Below, one piece after another: positions 53,240 to 62,306 of a stretch of DNA of 64,000 nucleotides (its first letter is position 1; each line of letters starts with the position of its first letter). The stretch spans positions 1 through 64,000 of the forward strand of contig NZ_JABERI010000016.1 of NCBI RefSeq assembly GCF_013004375.1, read 5' to 3'. The notes beneath the pieces were generated by a model. It did not search any database. It saw only the letters and a list, made by a program, of their open reading frames with translations, and was not told the origin of the DNA. The position numbers were made by a program, and so were the translations under genes. The stretch comes from Acinetobacter terrae. GTDB lineage: Bacteria > Pseudomonadota > Gammaproteobacteria > Pseudomonadales > Moraxellaceae.

Positions 53240-53701
53240 TTAAACCTTCTTTTCTAAAATAAAATCATCTTCCGCATTATAAATATTACCAGTCTGATCT
53301 TCCAGAATTTCAAGCAGTTGCTGATCTAAATCCACATAGATTAAATTCCGTGTCTTGACCTGCATCAATTCAAGCTTGCTCTGATCAGGATTACTAAACA
53401 GGAAATGTCCTGTATAGATTTCCCGCTTATCATTTCCACTTAAACTTTCACGTTTTAAAGTATAGCTCTTGTCCTGATTGAGCACTAAATCTACAGCCAT
53501 GCCAGGACATTCTTCACAACGTGAAATACAGCTCATACACGGTGTCGTTCCTTGATATTCCCCAACCCATTTCGCAACTGTGACTTTCTGCTCTGCAACA
53601 GTGTCGGTTTGCTTATTATTTTCGTTACTCACCTGTGTAGAATCCTGACAACCCAACAAGACAGAAGAAGCAATTAGGGGAATAAGAATCGGCTTTTTCA
53701 T
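53240..53701 (-). CDS. NlpE-like lipoprotein
   Basis: A 153-residue lipoprotein; signal peptide and lipobox LLGC put the acylated Cys near residue 18. The mature part resembles the N-terminal domain of NlpE (copper homeostasis/adhesion sensing, outer membrane): GEYQGTTPCMSCISRCEEC then DLVLNQDKSYTL. NlpE has a CxxC here; this protein carries an extended cluster of four Cys in CMSCISRCEEC, which could bind copper or form disulfides. The NlpE C-terminal domain is absent. Confidence 0.8.
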   Translation of the reverse strand: MKKPILIPLIASSVLLGCQDSTQVSNENNKQTDTVAEQKVTVAKWVGEYQGTTPCMSCISRCEECPGMAVDLVLNQDKSYTLKRESLSGNDKREIYTGHFLFSNPDQSKLELMQVKTRNLIYVDLDQQLLEILEDQTGNIYNAEDDFILEKKV

Positions 53702-53803
53702 CAGGACAACCCAATGTAGAGATTTTGGTGTGGGGAAAATATCACACTTTTTCCGAATTTACGCCTTCAGAATATGCGCTTACATTTCCAAATGATATGC
53801 CGT

Positions 53804-55052
53804 TTAAAACCAGCCCTTACGCCCTTTTAATGCTGCATCCGCACTACGTAAGGTTTCTTGGGTTAAACCCCACAGACGATAATCCCCCGTGATCGAAGCT
53901 GTAGCAAAATTATGCGTATAAGCGAAACTCAGATTACGCTCAGGGTCACACCATGCGCCAGAGCCATTAAATCCAATATGTCCAAAACCGTTTGATTTTT
54001 TCCCATAGTTAAAACCCGGTGATAGCCCAAACGCCAATGCATCGGTAAGGGCATAATACGGTCACGCTTGGTATATTGAACTGTACTTAAATTTTTAAAG
54101 ATATCTGGGCGAATCAATTGCTGACCGTTCCACTCACCCCCATTCGCAAGCATGGCATAAATTTTTGCCAGACTATTCGCAGTGAAAACTCCATTTGCAG
54201 CAGGGATAACCGCTTTTAAACCTTCGTCACTAAAGAAACTAAATTTCTTCATTCCTTTGGGAATCATGGCATCTTGGAAATCTTGCGGGTTTTGTCCTGA
54301 CCATTCAGCAACCTTATCAAATACTGAAGCTTTCTTTTTTTTCGGTTTTGCTTGTAATGAAGGCTTTTGTTCTGTTTTTAATTTTGAGAATGGTCTTGCA
54401 ACTCGAGCCAACTCAGATTCAGCAACGCCAAAGTACGCACCATCTAAAGCTAAAGGTTCAACCAAATACTGTTGCATTAAAGCTGACAAAGATTTCCCTG
54501 TCGCCTTTTCAAGCACACCACCCACCTGCCAGCCAAAAGTTAAGGGTTGATAAGCTGCATCTACACCTATTTCAAATCGCGGTTTGGCATTGGCAATGAC
54601 ATCGAGCATATGATTCCAGTCAGCCATCTCAGATGCATCAGCAATATGATTACGAATGTCATATAAGCCACTTTGATGGCTCAATATATGCCTTAAAGTA
54701 ATTTGCTCTTTACCATTCTGTGCAAATTCAGGCCAATACTGTGCAACTGGCGTGTCGTAATCTAAAAAACCTTCACTCACCAAAATATGAGCCAGTGTCG
54801 AAAGTACACCTTTACCCGTTGAATAGCACACTGACAGAGTATCGGATTGCCAGTTTTCAGTTTCTGATTTTTTACCTGTGTAAATATCAACGACTTTCTG
54901 CCCCTGGAAATAAACGACTAAGCTGCCCCACCTTGTTCAGCACGCGCATCCTGCATACGGCTAAATTGTTTGGCGAGGTCTTTAAAGCGCTTATCCACCT
55001 GTCCCTGATAATTTTCTGTATTGGCGAAGATATATTCTTTTATTTTGTTCAT
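53804..55052 (-). pseudogene. Beta-lactamase-fold serine hydrolase (EstB-like), broken by two frameshifts
   Basis: Three frames together make one protein of about 415 residues of the class C beta-lactamase/esterase family. The 5' part starts at ATG 55052 (MNKIKEYIFANTENYQGQ). Near 54925-54930 the frame is lost: GCAGCTTAGTC would read AALV with one more T. The middle carries the SxxK nucleophile (CYSTGKGVLS), HILSHQSGLYD and YQPLTFGWQVGG. Near 54030 the frame is lost again (GGGTTTTAAC, one T short) before the FNYGKKSNGFGHIGFNGSGAW C-terminus. Each shift is a lost T in a short run, so sequencing error is possible, but as given the gene is inactive. Confidence 0.85.
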
Positions 55053-55104
55053 TAAACTGTGCTTTCCCTAAACCAGTCGTTATTTACCCAGAGCTTAAAA
55101 CAAA

Positions 55105-55134
55105 AAAGCCTAAATCAGCAGTGAATTAGGCTTT
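55105..55134 (-). terminator. Terminator of the MaoC gene
   Basis: AAAGCCTAA (55105-55113) / TTAGGCTTT (55126-55134); on the minus strand the stem is followed by TTTTTTG. Confidence 0.78.
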
Positions 55135-55138
55135 GCTC

Positions 55139-55993
55139 TTATAGTGCTTTAATACTACCCGACACATGTGGTTTTTGGTTTTTTGTATTTCGAATCAGGA
55201 ATTCGATATCCTTACCTTTATTTGCCGTTAAAAACTCAACTTTTGAAGGTAAATACATCGGCAACTTAAACCAGACATCCGCTTCATAGCTGTCTGGAAG
55301 AGTTAAGCTCGCCAATGCTTTGGCTTTACTCCACATCCCGTGGGCAATGGCTTGTTTAAAACCAAAAGCTTTTGCAGTAATGGCATGAATATGGATCAGA
55401 TTAAAGTCACCTGAAGTTAAAGCATAACGGCGACCGGTATTTTCCGACACATTCCACTCTGCTTGCATTTCATAGGCAGGTGCTTTTGATTCAGCGACTT
55501 TAGCTGCAACTTTGCCATTGGTTTTTTGGCGTGCCAGATAAGTCGTTGTACCTTCCATCACCACTTCATTACCCACTTTTGTAATGGTAATAAAGTCAAA
55601 CTGAACACCTTTGTCATGCGCTTGTAATTCACCAAACTTGCAAGACAAAGTCAGTTGTTCATTTACCCCAACTTTACGGGTCTGCTTAATCTGGTTACGA
55701 ATATGCACCAGACCTAAAATCGCAAATGGAAATGCTTCTTGCGTCATCATGTGCATTTGCAGGCTTTGAGACAGTACCGCTAAATAAATCGCAGGAATAT
55801 AACCGTTATTTTTAAAGCCACACACTTCGTTGTAGGCTTTTAAATGTTTTTGATCGACCTTGAATGAATCCACCACATATTCAACTTGCGGTAGCACTTT
55901 TTCACCCTTCGGCTTTTTAAAAATCAAGCCTTGAATCACTTTCGGATAGGCTAAATAAGGTTTTGGAAGTTGACTAAAATGGCGAGTATTCAT
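55139..55993 (-). CDS. MaoC-family (R)-specific enoyl-CoA hydratase/dehydratase
   Basis: A 284-residue double-hotdog-like protein. The C-terminal half carries the hydratase-2 signature: TSGDFNLIHIHAITAKAFGFKQAIAHGMWSKA (about residues 191-222), with the catalytic Asp/His in the DxNxxH pattern. The N-terminal half is a diverged hotdog. It probably hydrates 2-enoyl-CoA or dehydrates 3-hydroxyacyl-CoA of R configuration. It follows a FabG-type reductase on the same strand and lies near a thiolase, so the three can form a reductive or oxidative acyl-CoA cycle. AAAGG precedes the ATG. Confidence 0.88.
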   Translation of the reverse strand: MNTRHFSQLPKPYLAYPKVIQGLIFKKPKGEKVLPQVEYVVDSFKVDQKHLKAYNEVCGFKNNGYIPAIYLAVLSQSLQMHMMTQEAFPFAILGLVHIRNQIKQTRKVGVNEQLTLSCKFGELQAHDKGVQFDFITITKVGNEVVMEGTTTYLARQKTNGKVAAKVAESKAPAYEMQAEWNVSENTGRRYALTSGDFNLIHIHAITAKAFGFKQAIAHGMWSKAKALASLTLPDSYEADVWFKLPMYLPSKVEFLTANKGKDIEFLIRNTKNQKPHVSGSIKAL

Positions 55994-56034
55994 ACTGAAC
56001 CTTTGGAAGTTTTTATTTCAATATTTTGAAAGCT

Positions 56035-56137
56035 CCTTCTCCCTCAGGGAGAAGGTTGGGATGAGGGGTGAATTCCATCCCATTTATAATACAAATAATT
56101 TTACCTCTCCTTAGCCCTCTCCTTTAAGGAGAGGGAA
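56035..56137. repeat. Paired palindromic intergenic repeat
   Basis: CCTTCTCCC/GGGAGAAGG (56035-56043 with 56047-56055, 3-base loop) and CCCTCTCCTT/AAGGAGAGGG (56117-56126 with 56128-56137), separated by GTTGGGATGAGGGG and an AT-rich middle. The pattern belongs to a widespread class of proteobacterial intergenic repeats. It lies in the fabG-maoC spacer, where it may attenuate read-through. Confidence 0.6.
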
Positions 56138-56156
56138 AATTCAAGGCTTTTGAGGA

Positions 56157-57548
56157 TTAAGCACCCAACAAGCTTTGACCACACACACGAACTACGTTGC
56201 CATTTAAACCTGTAGAAGCAGAAGATGCAAATAATGCAATCGTTTCAGCAACATCGACAGGTAAACCACCTTGGCTCATCGAGTTCATACGACGGCCTGC
56301 TTCACGAATGGCAAATGGAATTGCAGCTGTCATTTGTGTTTCAATAAAACCAGGTGCAACGGCGTTAATGGTCACACCATTTTTCAATAATGGTGCAGTG
56401 AATTTAACTACCCCAATTACACCCGCTTTAGATGCTGCATAGTTGGTTTGACCTAAATTACCTGCGATACCTGAGATAGAAGATACACACACAATACGAC
56501 CATTTGTATTGAAGCCATCATTTTCAAGAAGGTAATCATTGACACGCTCAATTGCAGACAAGTTAATGTTAATCACCAAGTCCCAAAGCTCAGGCTTCAT
56601 GTTTGCCAAAGTTTTGTCACGGGTAATCCCTGCGTTATGCACGATAATATCCAGACCGCCTTGAGCAGCCGCAGCGGCTTTGATTTTTTCACCAGCGTCC
56701 GCAGCAGTAATGTCTATCGCTAACGTTGAACCACCAATTTCACCGGCAACACGGTCAAGGTCAGCCTGTTGTTGCGGAACGTCCAAGCAAATCACATGCG
56801 CGCCATCACGTGACAATACATGTGCAATCGCTTCACCAATACCACGGCTCGCACCTGTGACAACAGCTGTTTTACCCGCAAGTGGTTTTGCCCAGTCAAT
56901 ATCTACAACATCTGCTTTAGAAACACGGATCACCTGACCTGACACATAAGCAGAACGTGGAGACAATGCAAAACGAACTGTAGATTCAAGGTTTGCTTCA
57001 GCACCTTCATCGACATAAACTAGTTGGGCAGCAATACCTTTCTTGAATTCTTTACCCACAGATTTCACAAAACCTTCAAGTGCACGTTGTGCAATGGCTT
57101 GTTTCACTGTTTTTGCAGTTTCAGGTGTGATGCCAACAACCACAACACGACCAGACGTCTGGATTTGACGTGCAATCGGATTAAAGAAGTTATAGAGCTC
57201 TTTGAGTTGTTCAGAATTTTGAATACCAGATGCATCAAAAATCACAGCTTTAAACTTAGATTCTTTGTCGCCTTCATTAAATGCACTCAGGTTTAAACCT
57301 GTTTTTGCAGCAGCTTGTTGTAATTCAGTATTGTTACCTGCATAGCTGTTGGCATGAATGTTTGCAAGAACTTGCGCAATTGAACCCGATAAAGTTGAAG
57401 ATGGTGCAGCACCAAATAAAACTGCCCCCTTAACCACCGGAGTTGCCGACTCAAAACGATCTAAAAAAATCGGTGATGGCAAACCTAAATTTTTGATGAC
57501 AAATTTACCAATAGGAGATTTTGCGAAGGTTTGGTATTGGTCAGTCAT
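56157..57548 (-). CDS. High-molecular-weight FabG-type 3-oxoacyl reductase
   Basis: A 463-residue SDR. The C-terminal half is a complete reductase: TGASRGIGEAIAHVL (about residues 219-233), NAGITRD, VSSISG with the catalytic Ser, and YAASK. The N-terminal half (about 1-205) is a degenerate Rossmann-like domain, as in the FabG4 type of actinobacteria and Acinetobacter, which act on CoA-linked rather than ACP-linked 3-oxoacyl groups. It is upstream of the MaoC gene and divergent from the thiolase. Confidence 0.9.
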   Translation of the reverse strand: MTDQYQTFAKSPIGKFVIKNLGLPSPIFLDRFESATPVVKGAVLFGAAPSSTLSGSIAQVLANIHANSYAGNNTELQQAAAKTGLNLSAFNEGDKESKFKAVIFDASGIQNSEQLKELYNFFNPIARQIQTSGRVVVVGITPETAKTVKQAIAQRALEGFVKSVGKEFKKGIAAQLVYVDEGAEANLESTVRFALSPRSAYVSGQVIRVSKADVVDIDWAKPLAGKTAVVTGASRGIGEAIAHVLSRDGAHVICLDVPQQQADLDRVAGEIGGSTLAIDITAADAGEKIKAAAAAQGGLDIIVHNAGITRDKTLANMKPELWDLVININLSAIERVNDYLLENDGFNTNGRIVCVSSISGIAGNLGQTNYAASKAGVIGVVKFTAPLLKNGVTINAVAPGFIETQMTAAIPFAIREAGRRMNSMSQGGLPVDVAETIALFASSASTGLNGNVVRVCGQSLLGA

Positions 57549-57789
57549 GTTTATTATCTCTCATACAAATTAATTTTTGATGGATTTAAAGATATCCTTT
57601 TAACTTCAATATGATGTCTAGAGTCTTATATTTCAATACATCCATCAGTTTCTATAGAATCATACTTGAGTTAAACAATGGATGTCTTGACCTGAATGCT
57701 TTGTGTAATGTCATTGTAGTCAATTCAGCTATTTTTAGATTGTGTTAATGTACACGCCAAGAATACTGTAAAATGCTTGGAAAAGCCTT

Positions 57790-59307
57790 ATGAGCAACAC
57801 AACTCAAGAAAATCCAACAGTTGAAAATTCTGCTACGGAAACTGTGTCAAATACATCAAAAAGTACCGCGCGTACAACTAAAAGTTCTGGCACTGCCACA
57901 AAGTCAGCAAGCAATGCGACCAAGCCGACTCGACCTCGTTCAACGTCACCGCGTAGTAAAAGTACTGCTTCCACTACAAAAAAATCTGAATCTACAATTC
58001 AAACCGCTGTTCAACAGGATAAATCCATGAGTCAAAACACTGTTCGCCGCGTTGCTATTATCGGTGGTAACCGTATTCCTTTCGCTCGTTCAAACGGCGC
58101 TTATTTCACTGCTTCTAACTCAGACATGTTTACAGCAGTATTGAATGGTCTGGTTGAGCGTTTCAACCTGCAAGGTCAACGCTTAGGCGAAGTAGTTGCA
58201 GGCGCTGTTTTAAAACACAGCCGTGACTTTAACATGACACGTGAATGTGTGTTAAACACTGAACTGGCTCCTGAAACACCTGCTTACGATATTCAGCAAG
58301 CCTGTGGTACTGGCTTGCAAGCTGCTTTCCTTGTTGCAAACAAAATTGCCTTGGGTCAAATTGAAGTCGGTATTGCTGGTGGTGTAGATACCACTTCGGA
58401 TGCGCCAATCGCATTCGGTGATGGTTTACGTAAAGCTTTACTTGAATTGAACATTGCAAAAACAGCTAAAGACCGTTTAAAAGCTTTAACTAAAATCAAC
58501 CTGAAAGATTTAATGGACGCACCTAAAAATGGTGAGCCACGTACAGGTCTTTCTATGGGTGACCATCAAGCGATCACTGCACTTGAATGGGGTATTTCTC
58601 GTGAAGCGCAAGACGAACTTGCTGCATCTTCACATCAAAAAATGGCGGCTGCTTACGAAGAAGGTTTCTTCGATGATTTGATCACACCATTCCTGGGTTT
58701 AGAGCGCGACAATAACTTGCGTCCTGATTCAACTGCAGAAAAACTGGCAAAATTAAAGCCTGCATTTGGTAAAGGCGATGCACGTACGATGACTGCGGGT
58801 AACTCTACTCCGCTGACTGACGGTGCGTCATGTGTACTATTAGCTTCTGAAGAATGGGCTAAAGCAAATGGTCACGAAGTTCTTGCTTACCTAACATTCC
58901 AAGAAACTGCTGCAGTAGATTTCGTTGAGAAAAAAGAAGGCTTATTGATGGCGCCTGCTTATGCAGTTCCACGTATGCTTGAACGCGCAGGTCTTAAACT
59001 TCAAGACTTCGATTACTATGAAATCCATGAAGCATTCGCATCTCAAGTGCTTTCTACTTTGAAAGCTTGGGAAGATCCAAAATTCTGTAAAGAACGTTTA
59101 GGCTTGGATGCACCACTCGGTTCAATTGACCGTTCTAAACTGAATGTTAAAGGTTCATCTTTAGCAGCTGGTCACCCATTTGCAGCAACGGGCGGACGTA
59201 TTATCGCCACTGCAGCAAAACTGCTAAATCAGAAAGGTTCAGGTCGTGTGCTTGTTTCGATCTGTGCTGCTGGCGGTCAAGGTGTGACAGCGATTATTGA
59301 AAAATAA
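57790..59307 (+). CDS. Acetyl-CoA C-acyltransferase (FadI-like thiolase) with N-terminal extension
   Basis: A 505-residue thiolase. The core begins at about residue 84 (RRVAIIGGNRIPFARSNGAY), with the acyl-accepting Cys in IQQACGTGLQA (about residue 175), the NSTPLTDGA loop, HEAFASQ and the final ICAAGGQG with the second catalytic Cys. The FadI type matches best. Residues 1-79 are a low-complexity Ser/Thr/Lys-rich segment unknown in ordinary thiolases, ending at an internal ATG (58027) that has GGA ahead and would yield a normal-sized 426-residue enzyme. Either start, or both, may be used. GGAAAAG precedes the first ATG. Confidence 0.9.
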   Translation: MSNTTQENPTVENSATETVSNTSKSTARTTKSSGTATKSASNATKPTRPRSTSPRSKSTASTTKKSESTIQTAVQQDKSMSQNTVRRVAIIGGNRIPFARSNGAYFTASNSDMFTAVLNGLVERFNLQGQRLGEVVAGAVLKHSRDFNMTRECVLNTELAPETPAYDIQQACGTGLQAAFLVANKIALGQIEVGIAGGVDTTSDAPIAFGDGLRKALLELNIAKTAKDRLKALTKINLKDLMDAPKNGEPRTGLSMGDHQAITALEWGISREAQDELAASSHQKMAAAYEEGFFDDLITPFLGLERDNNLRPDSTAEKLAKLKPAFGKGDARTMTAGNSTPLTDGASCVLLASEEWAKANGHEVLAYLTFQETAAVDFVEKKEGLLMAPAYAVPRMLERAGLKLQDFDYYEIHEAFASQVLSTLKAWEDPKFCKERLGLDAPLGSIDRSKLNVKGSSLAAGHPFAATGGRIIATAAKLLNQKGSGRVLVSICAAGGQGVTAIIEK

Positions 59308-59321
59308 TCGAGTGAACGAAT

Positions 59322-59353
59322 AAAAAAAGCACCTCAATTGAGGTGCTTTTTTT
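59322..59353 (+). terminator. Terminator of the thiolase gene
   Basis: AGCACCTCAA (59328-59337) / TTGAGGTGCT (59338-59346), with flanking A- and T-runs. It also faces the convergent lipoprotein gene. Confidence 0.92.
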
Positions 59354-59364
59354 ATGCTTCAAAT

Positions 59365-61593
59365 TTAATTTTTATTAATCGGATTATTTTTAAAGTATTC
59401 ATCGACTTTATTCCATGGTGCACGGGTTGCTACACTTTTGACCATATTCTGGTTCACACCTTGGCACAGTTCAGTATCAGGGGTCAAATGGAAAGCATTC
59501 ACATTCGGATCCATATACGGTAATGAACCAGGACGACGTTGGAAATAGAAGTTTAGCCAATCAACCATTGGCTCAAAACCATAGCCTGCCATTGCCCAAG
59601 CACTGTTATGCCCACCCCAACGGTGACCAAACTCATGTGCAATAATACGGAAGCCAGATAGCCGATAATGACCATAGAAGAGCCATGTATCAACTCCGAG
59701 TACTTTCCATCCACCGAGTCCACCACCCATATTAGTCACACCCAAGTTCACTTCATCACGATTGAGAATATCTTGATATACACGGGCGTAATCTTCAGCT
59801 TTATAGAAGCCATTCGGACCATCCACTTTCCCTGCATTACCAAAGAAATCATGACCCATCACAGCTTTGTGGTTAAACCATAAAGTTTCGAATTCAGACG
59901 TACTCAGCATATACGCTAAATTGGTCATCATGATGACCCATTCACGTGCATATACTGGTGTTATACGGCACCATTTACCGGGTTCATCATACGTTCCAAA
60001 GTAAATTTTCCATTTTGCCTTAATCGAATTAAGCTTTTGTACATGTGTATCCGTTTCTGAATGAATACGAATATCGTCAAATAAATCAGCTGGCATTTCT
60101 ACAAATTGGTTTAACCCTTCAAGCTGGACCGAACCTTGACCATCAACTCGATTAAATCGGGTATTGGCATTCATTTGGAGTGGCAATTCAGTCTTAGAAA
60201 ATGGCTTCAAACTATCTAACTCTAAAAGGTTCACCCAAATATTGCTTTGACGTAATTTCGCTTGAATTTGTAAATTTCTGACAGGTACAGCACTGTAACT
60301 TTGTAAACGTAATTTATTTCGATCCAATTGTGCAGACAGAATCTTGTCCATAAAGACATGACGTTCAGCCACATTGGTCAACGTCGACCAACTTTCACCA
60401 TCTTGTAAAACGCGTGTCTGAGTCGTTGCTTGTGTTTCTAACAGACGATTTGGCGTTGTTGTTTCACTATATAGTTTTTGTTTCACACGACGTAGCGGCA
60501 ACACTGTGATGCTGTTCTTCCCAAGTGTATACAGCTCATCACCATATACAATCAGATCGTTGGATAAAGCGAGCGCTTGTGATTGACTTTGTCCTTTTAA
60601 GCGGAATTGTGCCGCTGAATCAACAACATTACTCGGTAGCACAGTTGTTGCAGCTTGAACATCTTGTTGCTTAAAGCTTTGAATACGACCCGAAGGTTGG
60701 GCAGCATATACCAGTCCTTCTTGTGCTGAATTCACAATCACGGTAGCAATACTATTTTGAGTCTTATTCGGTTCAATCAGAGTTGTTGAATCAGATGCCG
60801 CTACAATTTTATCAATATCATAAACATAGCTATTACCCGCATTGGTTGAAGCATATAACTGATTACCAATGACTTCTAAACGTGCCACACAACCTTTCAT
60901 ACAAGTCGGCAAACTCAAACGGCTGATTTTTTTGGCACTAAGGTCATTTACACCCTTTACATCCTCTTGTTTCCACACGTTGATACGGTTTTGTTGATCT
61001 GCAACAAAAACATAATCTTTATTCGCAGTAACGCCCATTGGGTAAGTGATGGCATAAGAGGATTGGTCACCATTTGATGAACCTGTCCCTAAAGACATGA
61101 CCAATTCAGCCACTGCACCATTTAAATTAAACACATCGACACGCTGACCAGTACCTGTTGCCACATAAAGTCGATTTTGCTCAATATAGATATCTGTTAA
61201 GTCTGTCCATACAACCTTTCGTCCTAACGCATTGGTTACACTCAAAATAATCGGAGATAAAGCGCGTTTATTTTTGAGGTCATAACGCAAAATTTGTGGT
61301 GTTGGATGATAATCACTAATGTATAAAATATCGTTATGCTGAACTAAAGCCCGTGGACTCCAAGAGCTTAATGAAAAAGTGGCTGCTGTAAGTTCAGATG
61401 CAACATCGGCAATACGAACCGTACTTAATATATTTTCTTCTGCTACTACTGGTTGATCTATTGGTAATTGTACAGATTCTTCAGGATGAATAACCCCCGT
61501 ATCTGATAATTGTTGATCTGAATCCCCTCCACCACCACAAGCTGTCATTAAAAATGCTACAGACAGCGCCAAAATGGCTAATTTAAGCTGCAC
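59365..61593 (-). CDS. Large lipoprotein with predicted propeller and HEFGH zinc-protease-like motif
   Basis: A 742-residue lipoprotein; the lipobox LMTAC places the acylated Cys near residue 19, followed by GGGGDSDQQ. Residues about 60-380 read like repeated beta-propeller strands (NDILYISDYHPTPQILRYDL, NRLYVATGTGQRVDVFNL, NQLYASTNAGNSYVYDI). The C-terminus has AHEFGHRWGGHN (about residue 670), an HExxH zinc-peptidase motif with a further His, and nearby AMAGYGFEPMVDWLNFYF. Three Cys late in the chain may pair. It starts at GTG (61593) with GGTGAG ahead. Family not recognised; an envelope metalloprotease is the best guess. Confidence 0.75.
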   Translation of the reverse strand: MQLKLAILALSVAFLMTACGGGGDSDQQLSDTGVIHPEESVQLPIDQPVVAEENILSTVRIADVASELTAATFSLSSWSPRALVQHNDILYISDYHPTPQILRYDLKNKRALSPIILSVTNALGRKVVWTDLTDIYIEQNRLYVATGTGQRVDVFNLNGAVAELVMSLGTGSSNGDQSSYAITYPMGVTANKDYVFVADQQNRINVWKQEDVKGVNDLSAKKISRLSLPTCMKGCVARLEVIGNQLYASTNAGNSYVYDIDKIVAASDSTTLIEPNKTQNSIATVIVNSAQEGLVYAAQPSGRIQSFKQQDVQAATTVLPSNVVDSAAQFRLKGQSQSQALALSNDLIVYGDELYTLGKNSITVLPLRRVKQKLYSETTTPNRLLETQATTQTRVLQDGESWSTLTNVAERHVFMDKILSAQLDRNKLRLQSYSAVPVRNLQIQAKLRQSNIWVNLLELDSLKPFSKTELPLQMNANTRFNRVDGQGSVQLEGLNQFVEMPADLFDDIRIHSETDTHVQKLNSIKAKWKIYFGTYDEPGKWCRITPVYAREWVIMMTNLAYMLSTSEFETLWFNHKAVMGHDFFGNAGKVDGPNGFYKAEDYARVYQDILNRDEVNLGVTNMGGGLGGWKVLGVDTWLFYGHYRLSGFRIIAHEFGHRWGGHNSAWAMAGYGFEPMVDWLNFYFQRRPGSLPYMDPNVNAFHLTPDTELCQGVNQNMVKSVATRAPWNKVDEYFKNNPINKN

Positions 61594-61680
61594 AACTCAC
61601 CCCCTAAATTTAAAAAACCAAAATAAAAATAAATTAAAAATCAATTTCTTATAACTTGTTTTTGTAGTTTGAACCAGCAC

Positions 61681-61714
61681 AATGATTGAGGACTCAATCA
61701 AGTCCTCAATCATT
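61681..61714. repeat. Perfect 14-bp hairpin
   Basis: AATGATTGAGGACT (61681-61694) CAATCA AGTCCTCAATCATT (61701-61714). No T-run on either side, so a simple intrinsic terminator is not supported. It lies between aceI and the lipoprotein gene on the minus strand, and could be a processing/stability hairpin or a protein-binding site. Confidence 0.6.
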
Positions 61715-61799
61715 ACTAATTAACCATTCACATTATTTTTATAATAGCTTGAACTGAGCTTGGTTAATTTTTAATCATTTTAATTTAATTTTTCGATCA

Positions 61800-62222
61800 T
61801 CAGGCATTCACACGCACACCCAATTGCATTTCGATATGGTCATAACACCACTGAAAAATAAAGGTATAAACCAGAATACACATGGTCATACTGAAATCGA
61901 GCAAAATGGCCTGTCCAATACTCATCTGCATCGCATAAGCAACCATTGGAATAGTGGCTAACATCAAGCCACCTTCAAAACCGATCGCATGCAGAATACG
62001 CACACCTACCGTTCTTTTTAATTGACGCTTGGCTTCAAACTTTTCAAAGAAATGGTTAAAAGTCATATTCCAGAACACTGAAGTTACCGCCATCACAATA
62101 CCGAGTGTTCCAGTCACTTCCATCGGCATATCAAAAATAAAGCTCAAGGCAATCGCAATGATGACCAACAGGATGATCTCATAACTCAGCGCATGGACAA
62201 TCCTTCTTTTGGAAATCAACAT
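61800..62222 (-). CDS. aceI: PACE-family biocide efflux pump, AceI-like
   Basis: A 140-residue inner-membrane proton antiporter of the PACE family, with four helices arranged as two bacterial transmembrane pair domains. AceI of A. baumannii exports chlorhexidine and short-chain diamines. The start MLISKRRIVHALSYE places the essential glutamate at residue 15, exactly as in AceI, and GAG lies 7 bases upstream, so I prefer this ATG to the one four codons earlier (62234). The VFWNMTFNHFFE and RILHAIGFEGG motifs and the final YTFIFQWCYDHIE are diagnostic. A LysR regulator gene is divergent. Confidence 0.93.
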   Translation of the reverse strand: MLISKRRIVHALSYEIILLVIIAIALSFIFDMPMEVTGTLGIVMAVTSVFWNMTFNHFFEKFEAKRQLKRTVGVRILHAIGFEGGLMLATIPMVAYAMQMSIGQAILLDFSMTMCILVYTFIFQWCYDHIEMQLGVRVNA

Positions 62223-62261
62223 TTTAATACTCATTCATTTAGGTAAAGGCATTTTATTTTG

Positions 62262-62282
62262 ATATTATTGATTAATCGAATT
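62262..62282. promoter_or_regulatory. Candidate LysR-type operator between aceI and its regulator
   Basis: TTGATTAATCGAA contains a perfect 8-base palindrome GATTAATC (62270-62277) in the 84-base divergent spacer, close to the form of LysR boxes (T-N11-A). It is a candidate AceR binding site by position only. Confidence 0.45.
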
Positions 62283-62306
62283 AGATTCTTTCAAAAGTTT
62301 TGATAG

